Assembly: GCA_002298125.1 (NCBI GenBank)
Contig: DBMJ01000011.1
Location: 434,001 to 498,000, forward strand
Direction of reading: 5' to 3'
Source: Clostridium sp. UBA701
Lineage (GTDB): Bacteria; Bacillota; Clostridia; Clostridiales; Clostridiaceae
DNA length: 64,000 nucleotides
Below the pieces are notes generated by a model. The model saw only the letters and a list, made by a program, of their open reading frames with translations. It had not been told where the DNA came from and did not search any database. Below are positions 1 to 7,543 of the stretch, one piece after another; position 1 is the first letter of the stretch; each line of letters begins with the position of its first letter. The translations under genes were made by a program, and so were the position numbers.

Positions 1-276
1 AAGCTCATCATTTCTAGCTTTTAATTGTTCATTTTCTGCCTTCACCTTGCTTACTTCAAAGACAAAGCTAAAGGTTTCCTCTACATTATTGACTAAATTA
101 TATACCACCCTTTGAATTGGATTAAAAACCGCACCAATACTGCTTTCAAACAGAGATTTACTCTTTGCAGTACCATTTTGTTGATTTTGCCTGCCTGCAG
201 TTACGGCAATTATTACTAAAAAGGCAACTGACAGTATCATCACTGTTACTGCCAGCTTATTCTTAAAAAACTTCAT
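1..276 (-). CDS. mreC: MreC, rod-shape determining protein (N-terminal part)
   Basis: The minus-strand frame from the ATG at 274-276 stays open for 92 codons to the window edge, so only the N-terminus is present. It starts MKFFKNKLAVTVMIL and has one membrane-spanning segment at about residues 8-26. A polar stretch follows, then a probable coiled coil from about residue 60 (NNVEETFSFVFEVSKVK). This is the usual N-terminal layout of MreC, the periplasm-side or cell-surface scaffold of the elongation complex. The start lies 2 bases after the mreB stop, which is the classical mreB-mreC order and implies co-transcription. The identification rests on layout and context because the beta domain is outside the window. 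Confidence 0.88.
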   Translation of the reverse strand, partial: MKFFKNKLAVTVMILSVAFLVIIAVTAGRQNQQNGTAKSKSLFESSIGAVFNPIQRVVYNLVNNVEETFSFVFEVSKVKAENEQLKARNDEL

Positions 277-278
277 CT

Positions 279-1286
279 TTAGCCTCTACTGTCAACTTTA
301 TCTATGTTCTCCAGAGATTTACCTGCCCCAAGAACCACACAATCTAAAGGTGATTCTGCAATATGCACAGGCATTTTAGTCTCTGCATAAATTAGCTTAT
401 CTAATCCTTTAAGCAGAGCTCCTCCTCCAGCTAACATAATTCCTTTATCCATAATGTCTGCAGCTAATTCTGGCGGTGTCTTTTCAAGGGTGGTTTTAAT
501 GGATTCAATAATACTTGCTACAGGCTCTGCTAAAGCTTCTCTTACCTGTTCTTCTGTAATATTTATAACCTTTGGAAGTCCTGTTATAAGGTCACGGCCT
601 CTAATTTGCATTGATTCATTTTCTTCTGTATCATAGGCTGAACCCAACTGCATTTTCACATTTTCTGAGGTTCTTTCACCTATCATCAAATTAAATTCTC
701 TCTTAACATAGCTTATAATAGCTTGATCAAGCTCATCACCTGCTACTCTTAAGGATTTGCTTGTTACAATTCCACCTAGGGATATTACAGCTACCTCTGT
801 TGTACCACCACCAATATCTACAATCATGCTTCCTGTTGGTTCATTTACTGGTAGCCCTGCACCAATTGCAGCTGCCATAGGTTCCTCTAGTAGAAGCACC
901 TTTCTTGCGCCTGCTTGACTTGTGGCTTCATTTATGGCTCTTTTTTCAACCTCTGTAACTCCAGAAGGATAACATACAACTATTCTAGGATTTGTGAAAG
1001 CACTTTTAGAGCTTATCTTTTCAATGAACTTTCTAAGCATCTCTTGAGTAACGTCGAAATCTGCAATGACTCCATCCTTTAAAGGTCTGATAGCAACTAT
1101 GTTTCCAGGAGTTCTTCCTATCATCTGCTTTGCTTCATTTCCAACAGCAAGCACCTTCTTAGTAGCACTGTTTATTGCCACAACTGAAGGTTCTCTTAGA
1201 ACTACTCCCTTACCTTTAACAAATATCAGTGTATTTGCTGTTCCTAAATCTATACCCATATCCTTTGACATACCGAATAAACCCAT
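279..1286 (-). CDS. mreB: MreB, actin-like rod-shape protein
   Basis: The 335-residue product is a bacterial actin that polymerises under the membrane and directs lateral cell-wall synthesis. The actin-fold nucleotide motifs are visible: phosphate loop 1 near residues 11-18 (DLGTANT), phosphate loop 2 near 155-167 (DIGGGTTEVAVIS) and the adenosine loop near 285-291 (LAGGGALLKG). Its length is normal for the family. An AAAGGAG ribosome binding site precedes the ATG at 1286. It sits between radC and mreC in the conserved Firmicute order maf-radC-mreB-mreC and is probably read from the promoter upstream of the DUF4321 gene. An MreB paralogue such as Mbl is possible, but the mreC neighbour favours MreB. 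Confidence 0.97.
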   Translation of the reverse strand: MGLFGMSKDMGIDLGTANTLIFVKGKGVVLREPSVVAINSATKKVLAVGNEAKQMIGRTPGNIVAIRPLKDGVIADFDVTQEMLRKFIEKISSKSAFTNPRIVVCYPSGVTEVEKRAINEATSQAGARKVLLLEEPMAAAIGAGLPVNEPTGSMIVDIGGGTTEVAVISLGGIVTSKSLRVAGDELDQAIISYVKREFNLMIGERTSENVKMQLGSAYDTEENESMQIRGRDLITGLPKVINITEEQVREALAEPVASIIESIKTTLEKTPPELAADIMDKGIMLAGGGALLKGLDKLIYAETKMPVHIAESPLDCVVLGAGKSLENIDKVDSRG

Positions 1287-1305
1287 TTATATTTCTCCTT
1301 TCGAA

Positions 1306-1992
1306 CTACAATAAACCTTTTTCCTTTAGACTAATGTATTTTCCATCTCCAATTATAAGATGATCCAGCAACTCTACTCCAATAAGCTTTCCACTCTCTT
1401 TTAGCCTATTAGTAATATTGATATCCTCACTGCTTGGGTTAGGATCTCCACTTGGATGATTGTGACAGATAATAATTGAAGCACTGTTTCTCTTTAAAGG
1501 CTCACAAAATACCTCTCTTGGATGAACCAGAGAGCTATTTAAGGTTCCCACAGAAACATCCCTTACGGCAATTACAGTATTTTTAGTATTTAACATAATT
1601 ACCTTTAAATATTCCTGTTTTAGACATCTCATGCTCTCCATTACAAGATCTGCTGCTTCTTTTGGTTGAGTTATTTTATGCTCTTCACCGGATTTAAAGG
1701 CTTTAACTCTTTTGCATAGTTCAGCCAGAGCCAGCAATTGAGTTGCCTTAGCTGTACCAATGCCCTCTAACTCCATCAATTCCTCAGGAGCCCTTGTCAA
1801 AAGACCATTTAATCCTTGAAAATCTGATAATAACCTGCTGCATAGAGTAATTACATTCTCTTTTTTATTGCCGCTTCTTAAAATTACCGCCAATAATTCA
1901 CTATTAGAGAGAACTTCTCCTCCAAACTGTAGCAACTTTTCTCTAGGCCTCTCGTTTACAGGTAAATCTACTATTTTTACTGTCTCACTCAA
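1306..1992 (-). CDS. radC: RadC family JAB/MPN domain protein
   Basis: The product has 228 residues. It has an N-terminal helix-hairpin-helix region around residues 69-86 (MELEGIGTAKA) and a C-terminal JAMM metal-binding motif around residue 175 (HNHPSGDPNPSSED). This is the standard RadC (YeeS-like) layout. The family has a metalloprotease-like fold, but its substrate is unknown, and the historic DNA-repair role is not well supported. The start is a TTG at 1992, preceded by an AGGAAGGAAG ribosome binding site. It is the second-to-last step of the maf-radC-mreB cluster and lies 19 bases upstream of mreB. Confidence 0.95.
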   Translation of the reverse strand: MSETVKIVDLPVNERPREKLLQFGGEVLSNSELLAVILRSGNKKENVITLCSRLLSDFQGLNGLLTRAPEELMELEGIGTAKATQLLALAELCKRVKAFKSGEEHKITQPKEAADLVMESMRCLKQEYLKVIMLNTKNTVIAVRDVSVGTLNSSLVHPREVFCEPLKRNSASIIICHNHPSGDPNPSSEDINITNRLKESGKLIGVELLDHLIIGDGKYISLKEKGLL

Positions 1993-2007
1993 TGCTGCAC
2001 TTCCTTC

Positions 2008-2580
2008 CTAAAGATTTACCCCCATCTCTATGAAAATAGTGTTTAATTTATTTAATGGCAAACCTACTACATTGTAATAGCAGCCTTCTATTCTCTCTAC
2101 AAATACTCCACCATATCCCTGAATGCCGTAGGCACCAGCTTTGTCCATAGGTTCCCCAGTATTTACATATCTAATAATCTCTTCTTTTGAAAGCTGAGAA
2201 AATTTTACCTTTGTAACTACTGCACAACTACGAACAAAGCTATTATCCTTACATATAACAGTGATTCCAGACCACACCTCGTGAGTTTTTCCACTAAGAA
2301 GTGTAAGCATTTGGAAGGCTTCATTTTCATTTGAAGGCTTACCTAAGATTTTGTTATCTAAAACCACTACTGTATCGCAGCCTATAACTATAGAATCACC
2401 ATGAAGCTTGCTTATACTCTCTGCTTTGCCCTGTGATATTGCCTTTACATATGCTTCAACATCGCCAAGATAAGGAACACTATTTTCATCAAAGCCGCTT
2501 ACTATCACCTGGAAGTCTTCCGTTATTCTCTTAAGAAGCTCTAGACGCCTTAGAGATGCAGAAGCCAGAATCAGTTTCAT
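2008..2580 (-). CDS. maf: Maf family nucleotide pyrophosphatase (septum formation inhibitor-like)
   Basis: The product is a Maf/YhdE-type nucleoside triphosphate pyrophosphatase, probably of 190 residues. It acts in the cytosol on non-canonical or canonical NTPs to give NMP and pyrophosphate. Family motifs are present: the N-terminal substrate loop LASASLRR, the catalytic GCDTVVVLD segment near residue 70 and GKTHEVWSGI near residue 95. An in-frame ATG exists at 2598, but the AGGAAGTG box sits 5 bases before the ATG at 2580, and the protein there begins MKLILASAS as in relatives, so 2580 is chosen. It follows the DUF4321 gene by 11 bases and precedes radC by 15 bases. Confidence 0.93.
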   Translation of the reverse strand: MKLILASASLRRLELLKRITEDFQVIVSGFDENSVPYLGDVEAYVKAISQGKAESISKLHGDSIVIGCDTVVVLDNKILGKPSNENEAFQMLTLLSGKTHEVWSGITVICKDNSFVRSCAVVTKVKFSQLSKEEIIRYVNTGEPMDKAGAYGIQGYGGVFVERIEGCYYNVVGLPLNKLNTIFIEMGVNL

Positions 2581-2591
2581 CTTATCACTTC

Positions 2592-2852
2592 CTAACATTT
2601 TCTATATAATATTATTGCCAAAACACTACCTAATATAGACATAATGTTAAAACTAAAATTCAAACCCAATGTCAATGTGAGAACCTTCATATCCAATACC
2701 AATGGAGAGGACATACCAATAGAATAAGCGGTAGACAAAAATCGAAGCGCAGGTACAAATTTCCCTAAGATATCTCCTAGTAGTGCTCCTGTCACAGCTC
2801 CAAGGATAATTATAAATACTAAAAACCCCTTACCACCAACACTATTTCTCAT
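2592..2852 (-). CDS. DUF4321 family small membrane protein
   Basis: The product is a small hydrophobic protein of 86 residues. It starts MRNSVGGKGFLVFIII and has hydrophobic segments at about residues 9-28 and 58-82. Its composition and its position directly before maf match the uncharacterised DUF4321 family of clostridia. An upstream in-frame ATG exists at 2894, but it lies in a leader hairpin. The ATG at 2852 has a GGGGGG box 5 bases upstream and is preferred. No function is known. As first gene of the maf-radC-mreB cluster it may act at the membrane with the shape machinery, which is inference only. Confidence 0.75.
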   Translation of the reverse strand: MRNSVGGKGFLVFIIILGAVTGALLGDILGKFVPALRFLSTAYSIGMSSPLVLDMKVLTLTLGLNFSFNIMSILGSVLAIILYRKC

Positions 2853-2875
2853 AATAACCCCCCATAAGTATCTTA

Positions 2876-2916
2876 TTATTAAGGTGATTGACAAAAAACA
2901 TCAATCACCTTAATAA
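2876..2916 (-). promoter_or_regulatory. Perfect 15-bp hairpin at the 5' end of the DUF4321-maf-radC-mreB leader
   Basis: The arms 2876-2890 and 2902-2916 are exact reverse complements with an 11-base loop. The element lies just after the candidate promoter, so it would form at the extreme 5' end of the transcript. It has no U-run on the minus strand, so it is not an ordinary terminator. An mRNA-stabilising stem or protein site is possible. Confidence 0.6.
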
Positions 2917-2928
2917 TTTACTTACTAC

Positions 2929-2957
2929 ATTATACATCAAAAACAATGCAAAGTAAA
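2929..2957 (-). promoter_or_regulatory. Candidate sigma-A promoter of the DUF4321-maf-radC-mreB operon
   Basis: Reading the minus strand, the -35-like TTTACT is followed 17 bases later by a consensus TATAAT at 2929-2934. Transcription would begin about 6-8 bases further on, just before the perfect hairpin. The -35 match is moderate, so this is a prediction. Confidence 0.5.
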
Positions 2958-3063
2958 AAATATGTTTTTATCTTTAATAGTTTAACATTTAATACATTTA
3001 TAAACAAGTATTTAAGAACTTGATGAATTATTTTTTTTGGATTTTTTATAGATGGTTATGCAC

Positions 3064-3093
3064 AAAAAACTGCATGGATGATTTCCCATGCAG
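3064..3093 (-). terminator. Terminator after the SPOR-domain gene
   Basis: On the minus strand an 8-bp stem CTGCATGG/CCATGCAG with an 8-base loop is followed by six Ts. It lies 27 bases after the stop of the SPOR-domain gene. Confidence 0.85.
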
Positions 3094-3119
3094 TATAGTT
3101 TCTTATATGTAATACTATT

Positions 3120-3821
3120 TTACTTAGCTCCTGTGCTCAAAGCTTTTAGCACATTGTATAACCATACATAATTTGCTTCCACCTTGTCCTTAGTTATATC
3201 CTGGGGCAGCTCCTCCACCTGCTTTTTCATCTGCTGCAGCACTGAATAATTGGAACTAGAATTCCCCGGGTCCTTTAAGGCTTGACACCACTTTTTAAGC
3301 TCTGCAGTTTGAACAGACTTAACTTTTGTTTCTGAAGCCATATTTAGTACTTGCAGTAGTCCATCACTGATCTCTAGTATCTCCTTAGTACATAAATCCC
3401 CAGCCGTTATATCAAAAACCATTTTTGAACTGTCTATATTATTTTGTTTCAGCTTGTTTGCAGCAGCTTCAGCTTCTTGTTCTCTAAATATCCCTAAAAA
3501 TACCCTTATGCCCTTGCCCTGTTCATTTATACAAAAGGGGGCACCATAGGAATTTAGCGCAGTCTTTGTTTTGTCTGCATTTTCTTGTATACTATACATA
3601 CCACCCTGTAATGCAATGAACTTATATTGTTCCTTAATATTCGTTGTCTGTGCTTTATCATTGGTATTTGGTGAAATAGAAGGTTTAACACCATCTTTAA
3701 AGAACAGCTTGGACAATATTGAGGCTAATACTATAGCCAAAGCAATAGTGGCTACAAATAACAAAACAGCCCTAATACAGGGGCTTCTTTTTTTCTTTAT
3801 GTCGTATCTTGTGTATTTCAT
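3120..3821 (-). CDS. SPOR domain-containing membrane protein
   Basis: The probable 233-residue protein has a short basic cytoplasmic N-terminus (KKKRSP), one membrane anchor at about residues 17-38 and a polar linker. A SPOR-like domain follows at about 65-140, with YKFIALQGGMYS and IRVFLGIFREQEAEA as its paired repeats. SPOR domains bind denuded glycan strands at division or spore septa, so a septal or sporulation role is likely but not shown. The remaining C-terminal helical region is not recognised. The ATG at 3821 is favoured over the ATG at 3839 because GGGGAG lies 8 bases before it. It appears to be a single gene with its own terminator. Confidence 0.8.
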   Translation of the reverse strand: MKYTRYDIKKKRSPCIRAVLLFVATIALAIVLASILSKLFFKDGVKPSISPNTNDKAQTTNIKEQYKFIALQGGMYSIQENADKTKTALNSYGAPFCINEQGKGIRVFLGIFREQEAEAAANKLKQNNIDSSKMVFDITAGDLCTKEILEISDGLLQVLNMASETKVKSVQTAELKKWCQALKDPGNSSSNYSVLQQMKKQVEELPQDITKDKVEANYVWLYNVLKALSTGAK

Positions 3822-3905
3822 GTTTTCATCTCCCCTCAACCCTATATATAAATTTATATTTAAAAGCTGTGGGTTTTAGAAGTAGTCTATCATATAAAAA
3901 ATATT

Positions 3906-3934
3906 AAAAAAAAATACCGGCAGGTACCTGCCGG
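3906..3934 (-). terminator. Terminator after the NlpC/P60 gene
   Basis: The 18-bp perfect palindrome CCGGCAGGTACCTGCCGG (3917-3934) is followed on the minus strand by TA and nine Ts. It is a strong intrinsic terminator 14 bases after the gene's stop. Confidence 0.9.
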
Positions 3935-3947
3935 ACTTAAATTAATA

Positions 3948-4559
3948 TTATTTTACTCTTCTTGCACCTGCAAATCTGTTATAGTAATACCCCTCACTCA
4001 AGCTGCTCACAATAACTCCTGTTCTTGAGTTAGCAGCATGAACGAATTTTCCTCCTCCGATATATATACCTACGTGTGATATACTTCCTTCAGTATTAAA
4101 GAATACCAGATCTCCAGCGCTTAGTTCAGATCTGGAAACAGCTCTTCCCTCTCCAAATTGAGATCCACTGTAATGAGGAAGTGATACCCCGAACTGCTTG
4201 TATATATATTTTGTAAATCCTGAGCAATCAAAGGCTCTTGGTCCTTCTGCTCCCCAAACGTAGGCACATCCTACAAAGTTAAGTGCATAAGGTACAACAC
4301 CAGCATTTTTGCTTGTAGTACCAATTCCTGTAGCACCTCTGCTAGCGGAATTGCTAGTTACTTTTTTAGTAGTAGTTTCTACCTTCTTTGGTACTTTAAT
4401 AACATTATTGGTAGCAAAACTAGCAGTTTTAACCACCACTCCCTGTTGTGATTTAATAACGGCATCTGCTGCAGCTTCTTTTGTAGAGATTTGAGTTGCA
4501 AAACATCCGCATACAATCAGGGCTGAACACAATAACGTTCTTTTTGTGAATTTCTTCAT
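3948..4559 (-). CDS. Secreted NlpC/P60 peptidoglycan endopeptidase
   Basis: The 203-residue precursor has a signal peptide at about residues 1-32 (cleavage near AAADA) and a Ser/Thr/Lys-rich linker. A C-terminal NlpC/P60 domain covers about residues 90-203. The catalytic Cys (FDCSGFTKYIY), the first His (HVGIYIGGG) and the polar third position (HAANS) are all present, so it should be an active D-Glu-type cell-wall endopeptidase. No SH3 or LysM binding domain is seen. It is a single gene behind a c-di-AMP riboswitch, which fits the known control of wall hydrolases by that messenger. The ATG follows AAAGGAGG by 6 bases. Confidence 0.95.
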   Translation of the reverse strand: MKKFTKRTLLCSALIVCGCFATQISTKEAAADAVIKSQQGVVVKTASFATNNVIKVPKKVETTTKKVTSNSASRGATGIGTTSKNAGVVPYALNFVGCAYVWGAEGPRAFDCSGFTKYIYKQFGVSLPHYSGSQFGEGRAVSRSELSAGDLVFFNTEGSISHVGIYIGGGKFVHAANSRTGVIVSSLSEGYYYNRFAGARRVK

Positions 4560-4573
4560 GTTTAACCTCCTTT

Positions 4574-4682
4574 CGCCTCCGGAGTTAGCTGCCGGGTTCG
4601 GGAGAGGTATCCCTACTGATTACACAATCAGATTAACCCCAACTTATGGTTCCTCCGTACCTAAAAAAATAGGATTCAGCAC
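4574..4682 (-). promoter_or_regulatory. ydaO/yuaA-type c-di-AMP riboswitch
   Basis: The leader of the NlpC/P60 gene carries conserved blocks of the ydaO class on the minus strand: GGAGGAACC, GTTGGGGTTAATCTGAT, GTAGGGATACCTCTCCCGA and ACCCGGCAGCTAACTCCGGAGGC. Known members bind c-di-AMP and turn off wall hydrolase and osmolyte genes. There is no intrinsic terminator between the aptamer and the ATG. The AGGAGG ribosome binding site begins only about 4 bases after the last conserved block. Confidence 0.93.
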
Positions 4683-4689
4683 AATATTA

Positions 4690-4719
4690 ATTGTAATATA
4701 GTTGTAACCAGATTGTCAA
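4690..4719 (-). promoter_or_regulatory. Sigma-A promoter of the NlpC/P60 riboswitch transcript
   Basis: A perfect TTGACA (4714-4719 on the complement) and TACAAT (4690-4695) are separated by 18 bases. The predicted start falls at about 4682, directly at the riboswitch 5' end. Confidence 0.75.
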
Positions 4720-4795
4720 CTAAATTTAACAAATATATGAATTATTTATAAAGGTGAGAGTAACTTTTTAAAAATGCCTTCGTATAATATATCTA

Positions 4796-5305
4796 TTATT
4801 TTTCTCTGTTAAATATGATTATATCCTCGTAACCACTATCTGTAACACTACAGTTTTTGGCTATGCGTAGGAGTTTGAATTTATTTTTTAGGAGAAATTT
4901 CATACCAGCTTCATTATGGGCACAAATGCTGCTAAAGAAATTTTTAATGCCAAAACTGCTGTGAAAATAGTTAAGCAAGGCTTCAAGAATAGTGCTTCCT
5001 ATCCCCATCCCCCTATACTTCTTGTTAAGCACTATACTATTTATCCATACCTCATTGGGATTTTTAAATTCCACTCTTCCTTTTAGGATTCCTAACAGCT
5101 CATTTTCCTTTAATAGCTTTATAAAAAATTCATTTTCACTTAAATAATATTCAAGAAATCTTTCCTTTAACTCTTCATAGGAAGGAGCTTCTGCTATATC
5201 CTCTGAGGTTACTTCACTGAGCAGCCACTGTTGAATTATACTAATATCCTTAACTTCTATACTACATATCTGCACTCCATCATATTCAAGATTAACATCG
5301 AACAC
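4796..5305 (-). CDS. GNAT family N-acetyltransferase
   Basis: The product of about 169 residues has the GNAT core. The acceptor-side strands are followed by VWINSIVLNKKYRGMGIGST near residue 107, which holds the R/Q-x-x-G-x-G/A acetyl-CoA pyrophosphate loop. A C-terminal FLLKNKFKLLRI strand follows. The substrate cannot be told from sequence. The frame extends to a GTG at 5314, but that codon overlaps the AGAGGTG ribosome binding site, so the GTG at 5305 is the better start. It is a single gene divergent from the aminopeptidase. Confidence 0.82.
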   Translation of the reverse strand: MFDVNLEYDGVQICSIEVKDISIIQQWLLSEVTSEDIAEAPSYEELKERFLEYYLSENEFFIKLLKENELLGILKGRVEFKNPNEVWINSIVLNKKYRGMGIGSTILEALLNYFHSSFGIKNFFSSICAHNEAGMKFLLKNKFKLLRIAKNCSVTDSGYEDIIIFNREK

Positions 5306-5449
5306 ACTGCTCACCTCTTTATCTCTTCATTAATAATTAAAATTCTACATTTAATTATTTAATCCTTTATTTTTTATATATTTTAAATAACTATAAAGGG
5401 TGAATTTTTATTTTCACTATGATATTATTTTATTTAGGGGGGTGACTAT

Positions 5450-6847
5450 ATGATAACAGTAAACAAAAGCAGTCAGTATTCAAATTTACTAATTTTTAAG
5501 TTCAGCAACTATGAGCTTAAATTGCCAGAGGATTTAGTAGAGGTGTTCTCATTTTCCTCACATAATGGAGAATATAAAGAGACAGAAGTACTAAATACCC
5601 TCGGAAAGCACAAATATAAAAAAATAGTTGTTCTAGGCCTTGGCTCCACAGAGGAATTTAATAGTGTAAGATTGTTTAAAGCCCTTGGCTCAGCAGTAAG
5701 AAATCTCAAATCTACCTTTGAAGAGCTTGATATTCTAGATAATTTAGAGGAGGATTTTGGTTATACTCTAGGTGAGTCTATAGCACTATCACTCTATAAA
5801 TACAAGGGAATTAAAGCCTCACAACAAGATAGTATAAAGTTAAAAAATATCAATTTTATATCCTCACAGGAACCATCCATTATGCTTGGTTACAATATAG
5901 CAGAATGCATTAATCATGGTAGAGAGTTAGTTAATATGCCATCAAATTATGCAACTCCAAAATATATTGCTAAATATTGTGAAGGTCTTGCAGCTATTGA
6001 TTGCCTTGATGTAAAAATACACAATGGCTATTCTCTAGAGCAGATGGGCATGGGCGGAATGCTCTCAGTTGCTAAGGGAAGCTGCCTTGAGCCTTATTTA
6101 GCAATGATACAGTATACTGGTGATGAGGCCTCAAAGGAAATTACAGCCTTAGTTGGAAAGGGTGTAACCTTTGATAGTGGTGGAATCACCCTAAAGCCTG
6201 GAAAGGGTATGGAAAACATGATTTCTGATATGGCAGGAGCCGCATCAGTTATTTCTGTTATGGAAGCTCTAGCCTTTTTGAAACCAAAGAAAAATGTACT
6301 TGCCCTTATTCCACTTGTAGAAAACATGCCTAGCGGAAATGCGTACAAGCCAGGAGATGTGATTACTACCTATAGTGGCAAAACCATTCAAATAATTTCT
6401 ACAGACGCTGAGGGTAGAATGATATTATGTGATGCTATCTCCTATGCCAAGGAGCTAGGAGCCTCCTCCATAATTGATGTAGCGACACTAACTGGCGCCT
6501 CAGCAAACTTCTTTGGTGGAGTTAATATTGCTGTATCTAGCAATTCCGAAGCCCTAACACAGAAGGTGGTAGAATCCGGTAAGGCTGTTGGAGAGAACTT
6601 CTGGGCTCTCCCAAATAATGCAGAATACAAGGAACAGTTAATAACCATGAGCGCAGACATGAAAAATACCGGAAACAATTCAGGTGCTATTGTAGCGGGA
6701 CTATTTTTACAGGCCTTTGCAGAGGATGTGGCTTTTGCTCATCTTGATATTGCAGGCTGCTCGGGAGTTTCTTCTCCTACAGATACCTATGAAATGGGTG
6801 CAATGGGTACCCCTGCTAGAAGCTTGTTACAGCTTCTAAGAGATTAA
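5450..6847 (+). CDS. Leucyl aminopeptidase (M17 family)
   Basis: The 465-residue protein is a cytosolic dinuclear metallo-aminopeptidase that removes N-terminal residues from peptides. The M17 signature is intact: the metal-binding Lys and Asp in GKGVTFDSGGITLKPG near residue 240, the downstream Asp in SDMAGAASV and the catalytic STDAEGRMILCDA near 315-327. The length is close to the PepA and LAP norm of about 480-500. A GGGGGGTGA ribosome binding site precedes the ATG. It is a single gene ending in a bidirectional terminator. Confidence 0.95.
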   Translation: MITVNKSSQYSNLLIFKFSNYELKLPEDLVEVFSFSSHNGEYKETEVLNTLGKHKYKKIVVLGLGSTEEFNSVRLFKALGSAVRNLKSTFEELDILDNLEEDFGYTLGESIALSLYKYKGIKASQQDSIKLKNINFISSQEPSIMLGYNIAECINHGRELVNMPSNYATPKYIAKYCEGLAAIDCLDVKIHNGYSLEQMGMGGMLSVAKGSCLEPYLAMIQYTGDEASKEITALVGKGVTFDSGGITLKPGKGMENMISDMAGAASVISVMEALAFLKPKKNVLALIPLVENMPSGNAYKPGDVITTYSGKTIQIISTDAEGRMILCDAISYAKELGASSIIDVATLTGASANFFGGVNIAVSSNSEALTQKVVESGKAVGENFWALPNNAEYKEQLITMSADMKNTGNNSGAIVAGLFLQAFAEDVAFAHLDIAGCSGVSSPTDTYEMGAMGTPARSLLQLLRD

Positions 6848-6857
6848 CCATAAGATA

Positions 6858-6890
6858 AAGAGACAGCGGCAGTAATGGCAGCTGTCTCTT
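6858..6890. terminator. Bidirectional terminator between aminopeptidase and phosphodiesterase genes
   Basis: The stem AAGAGACAGC/GCTGTCTCTT surrounds a 13-base loop, with AT-rich flanks on both sides. It can serve both convergent genes. Confidence 0.75.
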
Positions 6891-6905
6891 ATTTATATAA
6901 CATAT

Positions 6906-7451
6906 TTATTCCCAGTTTGCGCTCATTATAGTATTTCCCTCTAAATCCTTAACAAGCCAGCTCTTTCCCTCAATAATACCATAGGAATTAGGGTATCCAT
7001 CCTTTGGCAATGCTATAGAGCCTGGATTAAAAATATAATAATTCTCTTTTTTATTAGCTAATGGAATATGGGTGTGGCCCTGTACTACTATATCCTCCTG
7101 AAGCATATTATTTAATTGATCCTCAGAAAAAATGTGTCCATGAGTTATAAAAAACCTGCGGTTTTCATTCATTATTACAGCATAGTCAGCCTGCATAAAA
7201 AACTCTAAAACCATTGCATCTACTTCGCTGTCACAGTTACCTCTCACTGCTAATATCTTATGCTTATATAAATTTAATTCCTTTGCAACCTCCATAGGAT
7301 TATAGTCCTTTGGAAGTGGATTTCTTGGTCCATGATATAACAAATCTCCAATAAGCACCAAATAATCTGCTCCCTCCTTATGGAAGGCCTCAAGGCCTTT
7401 TTTAAGATAAAAAAGCGAACCATGTATATCAGACATAAAAAATAATCTCAT
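6906..7451 (-). CDS. YfcE/MJ0936-type metallophosphodiesterase
   Basis: The 181-residue protein belongs to the calcineurin-like phosphoesterase superfamily. All metal-binding motifs are visible: DIHG near residue 8, GDLLYHGPRN near 36, GNCD near 72, THGH near 104 and the QGHTHIP pair near 124. It ends with NPGSIALPKDG, which is typical of the YfcE phosphodiesterase subgroup. Relatives cleave model phosphodiesters, and the cellular substrate is not known. It is a single gene of normal family length. Confidence 0.9.
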   Translation of the reverse strand: MRLFFMSDIHGSLFYLKKGLEAFHKEGADYLVLIGDLLYHGPRNPLPKDYNPMEVAKELNLYKHKILAVRGNCDSEVDAMVLEFFMQADYAVIMNENRRFFITHGHIFSEDQLNNMLQEDIVVQGHTHIPLANKKENYYIFNPGSIALPKDGYPNSYGIIEGKSWLVKDLEGNTIMSANWE

Positions 7452-7543
7452 AACTTTTTACTTCTCCCTTCGTACATATAGTAAAGTTTTACATCAGGTG
7501 GAATTTATTTTAATTATATTAAATTTAGGAAGGAAGGACAATA

